Assembly: GCA_944372275.1 (NCBI GenBank)
Contig: CALVYO010000012.1
Span: 1-19,764 of the forward strand
Length of the DNA stretch: 19,764 bases
DNA from: an uncultured Bacilli bacterium
GTDB lineage: Bacteria > Bacillota_I > Bacilli_A > RF39 > UBA660
Direction: 5' to 3'
Shown here: piece after piece, positions 16,890 through 19,764 of the stretch
Numbering within the stretch: position 1 is the stretch's first letter
Layout of the letters: each line of letters starts with the position of its first letter
The notes under the pieces: model-generated
Seen by the model: the letters and a program-made list of their open reading frames with translations, nothing else
The model's database searches: none
What the model was told of the DNA's origin: nothing
Position numbers and translations under genes: made by a program

Positions 16890-18357
16890 CTATTAATACT
16901 TCTCCAGTCATTTCTTTAGGTATTTTTTCATTTAATAAATATAAAATAGTTGGGGCAATATCACCTAATTTACCATTTTTTAATTTACATTCTTTAGTTA
17001 CTAAAAATGGTACTTTATTAGTTGTATGACTAGTTAAAACATTATTATTAGCATCGATCATTTCTTCACAGTTCCCGTGATCTGCAGTAATTATCATTGT
17101 TCCTTTTAATTCAACTATCTTTTGATACAATTTATAAACACATTCATCTAATGTTTCAACTGCTTTTATAGCTGCATCTAAATTACCAGTATGACCGACC
17201 ATATCACCATTAGCAAAGTTTAAAATAATAACGTCATAATTCATATCTTCTAATAATTTGTCAGTTATCTCATAAGCACTCATTTCTGGTTTTAAATCAT
17301 ATGTAGCAACTTTAGGTGATGGTATTAAAATACGTTTACATTTTTCTAGTTCTAATTCTTTACCACCATCAAAAAAATAAGTAACGTGAGCATATTTTTC
17401 TGTTTCGGCTATTCTTAATTGGGAATAACCTAATTTAGAAATATATTCGCCTAAAGTATTAGGTAGTTTGTTTAGTTCAAATATTGTTTTATTAACTACT
17501 TCTTCACTTACTGGCATCATTGTTAATAGTTTAATATTAACTTCTTTTTTTCTTTTAAAGCATTTAAAGTCTTTATTACTTAAAGCACTACCTAATTCTC
17601 TTAATCTATCTGGCCTAAAATTAAAGAATATAACGCCATCATTATCATTAACAATTCCGTCTTTATCGATTAAACCTGGTAAAATAAATTCATCGGTTAT
17701 ATTGTTTTCATAATTTGATTTTATTGCTTCTTTAACGCTTATATATTTGCTATCTGATTTACCTGTTATAACATCATAAGCTTTTTCAATACGATCATAT
17801 CTATTATCTCTATCCATTGCATAATATCTACCGCTTATACTTGCTATAACACCATTTTTTAAATCTAACGATTCAATATAAGATAAACTGCTATTAGGTA
17901 AGGTATCTCTACCATCTGTAAAAATATGAAGATAAAATTCTATTTTATTTTTATAACACATATCAATTAATGCTTGAATATGTTTCATTGATGAGTGAAC
18001 ACCACCATCACTTACTAATCCCATTAAATGTAGTTTACTCTTGTTCTTTTTAACATAGTCAAACATTTCTAATATGTTTTCATTTTTATAGAAATTTTTA
18101 TTTTTTATTTCTTCATTAATTAATTGTATTCCTTGATAAACTATTCTTCCAGCCCCAATGTTAGAATGGCCGACTTCACTATTACCCATTTGACCTTTAG
18201 GTAGTCCTACTTTTTCACCACTAGCCTCTAATTTAGAATTAGGATATTTTTTAAATAGCATATCTAAATTAGGGGTGTTGGCTAATTTATAAGCATTACC
18301 TTTAATGTTTTTGTTAATTCCTACTCCATCTAATATACATAATAATAAAGGTTTCAT
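16873..18357 (-). CDS. gpmI: 2,3-bisphosphoglycerate-independent phosphoglycerate mutase
   Basis: This Mn-dependent glycolytic enzyme interconverts 3- and 2-phosphoglycerate. It is 494 aa from the chosen start. Visible motifs are D10 in ILDGVG, nucleophile S60 in QMGNSEVGHSNIG, SDGGVHSS, FTDGRDT, ISGRYYAMDRDNRYDR and FNFRPDR. NFANGDMVGHTG and ADHGNCEEM complete the metal sites. The ATG at 18357 gives the family opening MKPLLLCILDG and has GGAG nine bases upstream. An in-frame GTG at 18372 is rejected because that same GGAG overlaps it. The gene seems to head the operon gpmI-dusB-RDD-lysS and onwards, from a promoter just upstream. Confidence 0.97.
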   Translation of the reverse strand: MKPLLLCILDGVGINKNIKGNAYKLANTPNLDMLFKKYPNSKLEASGEKVGLPKGQMGNSEVGHSNIGAGRIVYQGIQLINEEIKNKNFYKNENILEMFDYVKKNKSKLHLMGLVSDGGVHSSMKHIQALIDMCYKNKIEFYLHIFTDGRDTLPNSSLSYIESLDLKNGVIASISGRYYAMDRDNRYDRIEKAYDVITGKSDSKYISVKEAIKSNYENNITDEFILPGLIDKDGIVNDNDGVIFFNFRPDRLRELGSALSNKDFKCFKRKKEVNIKLLTMMPVSEEVVNKTIFELNKLPNTLGEYISKLGYSQLRIAETEKYAHVTYFFDGGKELELEKCKRILIPSPKVATYDLKPEMSAYEITDKLLEDMNYDVIILNFANGDMVGHTGNLDAAIKAVETLDECVYKLYQKIVELKGTMIITADHGNCEEMIDANNNVLTSHTTNKVPFLVTKECKLKNGKLGDIAPTILYLLNEKIPKEMTGEVLIDVENR

Positions 18358-18376
18358 TAAAATCAACTCCACATAT

Positions 18377-18405
18377 ATTATACAATATTTTTTTATAAAT
18401 TAAAA
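18377..18405 (-). promoter_or_regulatory. Possible promoter of the gpmI operon
   Basis: A perfect TATAAT (18377-18382, minus strand) is preceded after 17 bases by TTTTAA (18400-18405), a weak -35 that touches the base of the cca terminator. The start would fall about 13 nt before the gpmI ATG, leaving little more than the ribosome site as leader. Confidence 0.55.
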
Positions 18406-18430
18406 GAACACCAATTAAATTTGATGTTCT
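18402..18430 (-). terminator. Terminator of cca
   Basis: On the minus strand AGAACATCAA and TTGGTGTTCT pair over 10 bp (one T-G wobble) around a six-base loop, ending in TTTT. The cca TAA (18415-18417) lies in the loop. The T-run is short, so termination may be partial. Confidence 0.7.
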
Positions 18431-19497
18431 AAATATTTCTTTATATCTTCATAGTTATTATTTAATTTGTTATTTAGTATTTTATCTTCTAAATCTTTAT
18501 ATACTTCTCTTATAAAAGGACCTTTTTCTTTATTTAATATTTCACATATTTGATTGGCCTTAATATTAATATCTTTGATACTAAATATTGGTAAATCATT
18601 ATATTTTTTTACAATTTCTACTCTATCGATGTTTTTTATTTCACCTACTAATGTACATACATATAAACCATATTTATATAAAATATTATTATCTAAAATG
18701 TTTTCATTTAAAATTTGTTTTATATCTTTTATTGTTTCTCGTTCGTTTTTCGTAAAAGGATAGATATCTAACACATCTAATTGTGCCCATATTCCTAAAG
18801 AAGAAGTAGTTATAACTATATCAGTTTTTATATTTAAAATATTTTCTAATTCTAATTCTTTAATTAGTTCTAAGCCATATTGACAATTAGGTGATGAAAA
18901 GATTTTTTCTAATTCTTCTTTTTTACGATGATATGATAATTTTTTTAATAAGTTTTTATTTTTTTTAATCGCTTTTTTTAATTTATCATCTAGTTTAAAA
19001 TCGAGAATAGTTGCAAATCTAATTGCTCTTAAACTTCTTAAAATGTCTTCTTTAATTTTTTTATTAGCATCGCCAACACATTTAATTATTTTATTATCGA
19101 TATCTTTTTTAGCGTTTAATAAATCGATATATTCACCTTCATTATCGATGCATAATGTATTGATAGTAAAGTCTCTTCTTAATAAATCATCGATTAAATT
19201 ATCGATATATTTAATTTTGACTGGATATCTATTATTTTCATATTTTTTTTCTTTTCTAAATGTCGTTATTTCAAATCTTACATTATTATATATCAAACTA
19301 ACACTACCATATTGTTCACTATTTATTTTACTATCTTTAAATATTTCTTTTATTTCTTTTGGGGTAGCATTAGTACATATATCAACATCAGTACTTAATT
19401 TATTTATATATAAATCTCTTGGAAATCCCCCTACAATATATGCCTTAAAATTACATTCATTTAATTTATTTAGTAGTTCAAGCGCCGTATTATACAT
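18415..19497 (-). CDS. cca: CCA tRNA nucleotidyltransferase
   Basis: This class II nucleotidyltransferase adds or repairs the 3' CCA of tRNA. The 360-aa protein has the catalytic core in order: VGGFPRD at 22-28, metal-binding D37-V-D39, flexible-loop Arg, RRDFTIN at 107-113, and the neck motif EDILRSLRAIRFA near 158. The C-terminal body and tail are helical and diverged, and it is somewhat shorter than Bacillus CCA enzyme. No HD domain is seen. GAGGTGA lies just before the ATG. The gene begins about 20 bases after the HU terminator with no room for a clear promoter, so it may depend on readthrough. A poly(A)-polymerase-type role is less likely, given the length and the lack of a basic tail. 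Confidence 0.94.
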   Translation of the reverse strand: MYNTALELLNKLNECNFKAYIVGGFPRDLYINKLSTDVDICTNATPKEIKEIFKDSKINSEQYGSVSLIYNNVRFEITTFRKEKKYENNRYPVKIKYIDNLIDDLLRRDFTINTLCIDNEGEYIDLLNAKKDIDNKIIKCVGDANKKIKEDILRSLRAIRFATILDFKLDDKLKKAIKKNKNLLKKLSYHRKKEELEKIFSSPNCQYGLELIKELELENILNIKTDIVITTSSLGIWAQLDVLDIYPFTKNERETIKDIKQILNENILDNNILYKYGLYVCTLVGEIKNIDRVEIVKKYNDLPIFSIKDINIKANQICEILNKEKGPFIREVYKDLEDKILNNKLNNNYEDIKKYLEHQI

Positions 19498-19512
19498 TAT
19501 TCACCTCTATAT

Positions 19513-19535
19513 CAAAAAAAGGTTAAATTTAACCT
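19513..19535 (-). terminator. Terminator of the HU gene
   Basis: The minus strand has the perfect palindrome AGGTTAAATTTAACCT (19520-19535) followed by seven T, one base after the HU stop codon. It separates HU from cca. Confidence 0.85.
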
Positions 19536-19536
19536 C

Positions 19537-19764
19537 TTAGTTTAAAGCTTCTTTTAATTTAGAACCAGCTTTAATTGTTGCAGCAACTCTTGCAGGAATT
19601 TTAACAGTTTCACCAGTTTTTGGATTTCTACCAGTTTTAGCTGGTTTTTGTTTAGCTGTAAAAGTAACAAAACCTGTTAATGTAACTTTACCTTCTTTTT
19701 TTAATCCTTCAGTGATACCTTTCATCATTGCATCTAATGCACGAGTAGCATCAGCTTTTGTTAA
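19537..19764 (-). CDS. hup: DNA-binding protein HU (5' end cut by window edge)
   Basis: HU is the small dimeric histone-like protein that bends and compacts DNA. The reading frame stays open from the stop at 19537-19539 to the right edge, giving 75 codons of an expected 90 or so; the first 15 residues or so are outside. The internal Met codon at 19728 is not the start, since TKADATRALDA upstream of it is HU sequence. The signature GFVTFTAKQKPAKTGRNPKTGE, with the arm RNPKTGE and following IPA, is typical, and the C-terminal KAGSKLKEAL matches. A strong terminator follows, as expected for an abundant monocistronic gene. Confidence 0.96.
   Translation of the reverse strand, partial: LTKADATRALDAMMKGITEGLKKEGKVTLTGFVTFTAKQKPAKTGRNPKTGETVKIPARVAATIKAGSKLKEALN

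Noticed and set aside
18358..18372. GTG start five codons upstream in gpmI
   Set aside because: The GGAG ribosome site overlaps this GTG, and the family opening begins at the ATG at 18357.
19043..19540. 165-codon plus-strand ORF opposite cca and the end of HU
   Set aside because: It is antisense to conserved cca motifs and crosses the HU terminator; its hydrophobic look comes from the AT-rich complement.

Overview
This is a very AT-rich chromosomal window made almost entirely of housekeeping genes. Gene content (recA, recU, dnaD, gpsB, a class A penicillin-binding protein, a RodZ-like protein, a type B RNase P RNA) and gene order point to a walled, low-GC Gram-positive bacterium of the Bacilli/Erysipelotrichia/RF39-like kind. 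Strong AGGAGG-type ribosome sites and consensus sigma-A promoters fit this. The standard code applies: TGG encodes Trp and dnaD ends in TGA. No IS element, phage gene, CRISPR array or tRNA is visible. The species is not identifiable by eye.

Layout. Positions 1-4911 are all on the minus strand and, in transcription order, read: a 29-aa small ORF, gpsB, the RNase P RNA, a short rodZ homologue, pgsA, a secreted stalk-domain protein, and recA (cut by the window edge). Positions 5030-8396 hold the only plus-strand operon, recU-ponA. It faces the minus-strand nrnA-dnaD-nth operon across a compact bidirectional terminator at about 8395-8420. From 18357 down to 10642 there is a long minus-strand operon: gpmI, dusB, an RDD membrane protein, lysS, a 507-aa secreted and membrane-anchored protein of unknown function, a histidine phosphatase, and ackA. 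The right edge carries cca and a partial HU gene, also on the minus strand.

How it fits together. Several blocks match Bacillus subtilis neighbourhoods (ymfM-pgsA-recA, gpsB-rnpB, recU-ponA-nth-dnaD, dusB-lysS), here condensed into 20 kb. The themes are wall synthesis and division (gpsB, rodZ, ponA), DNA repair and replication (recA, recU, nth, dnaD), phospholipid synthesis (pgsA), RNA processing (rnpB, cca, dusB, nrnA), translation (lysS) and energy metabolism (gpmI, ackA). The two genes that are not housekeeping, both exported, are the most promising unknowns: the 618-aa stalk protein, sitting where cinA is usually found, and the 507-aa Cys-rich protein whose C-terminal two-helix hairpin recalls VirB2/TrbC-type pilins. 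The genome is economical: four gene pairs overlap by exactly 17 nt, and several stop codons lie inside the gene's own terminator hairpin.
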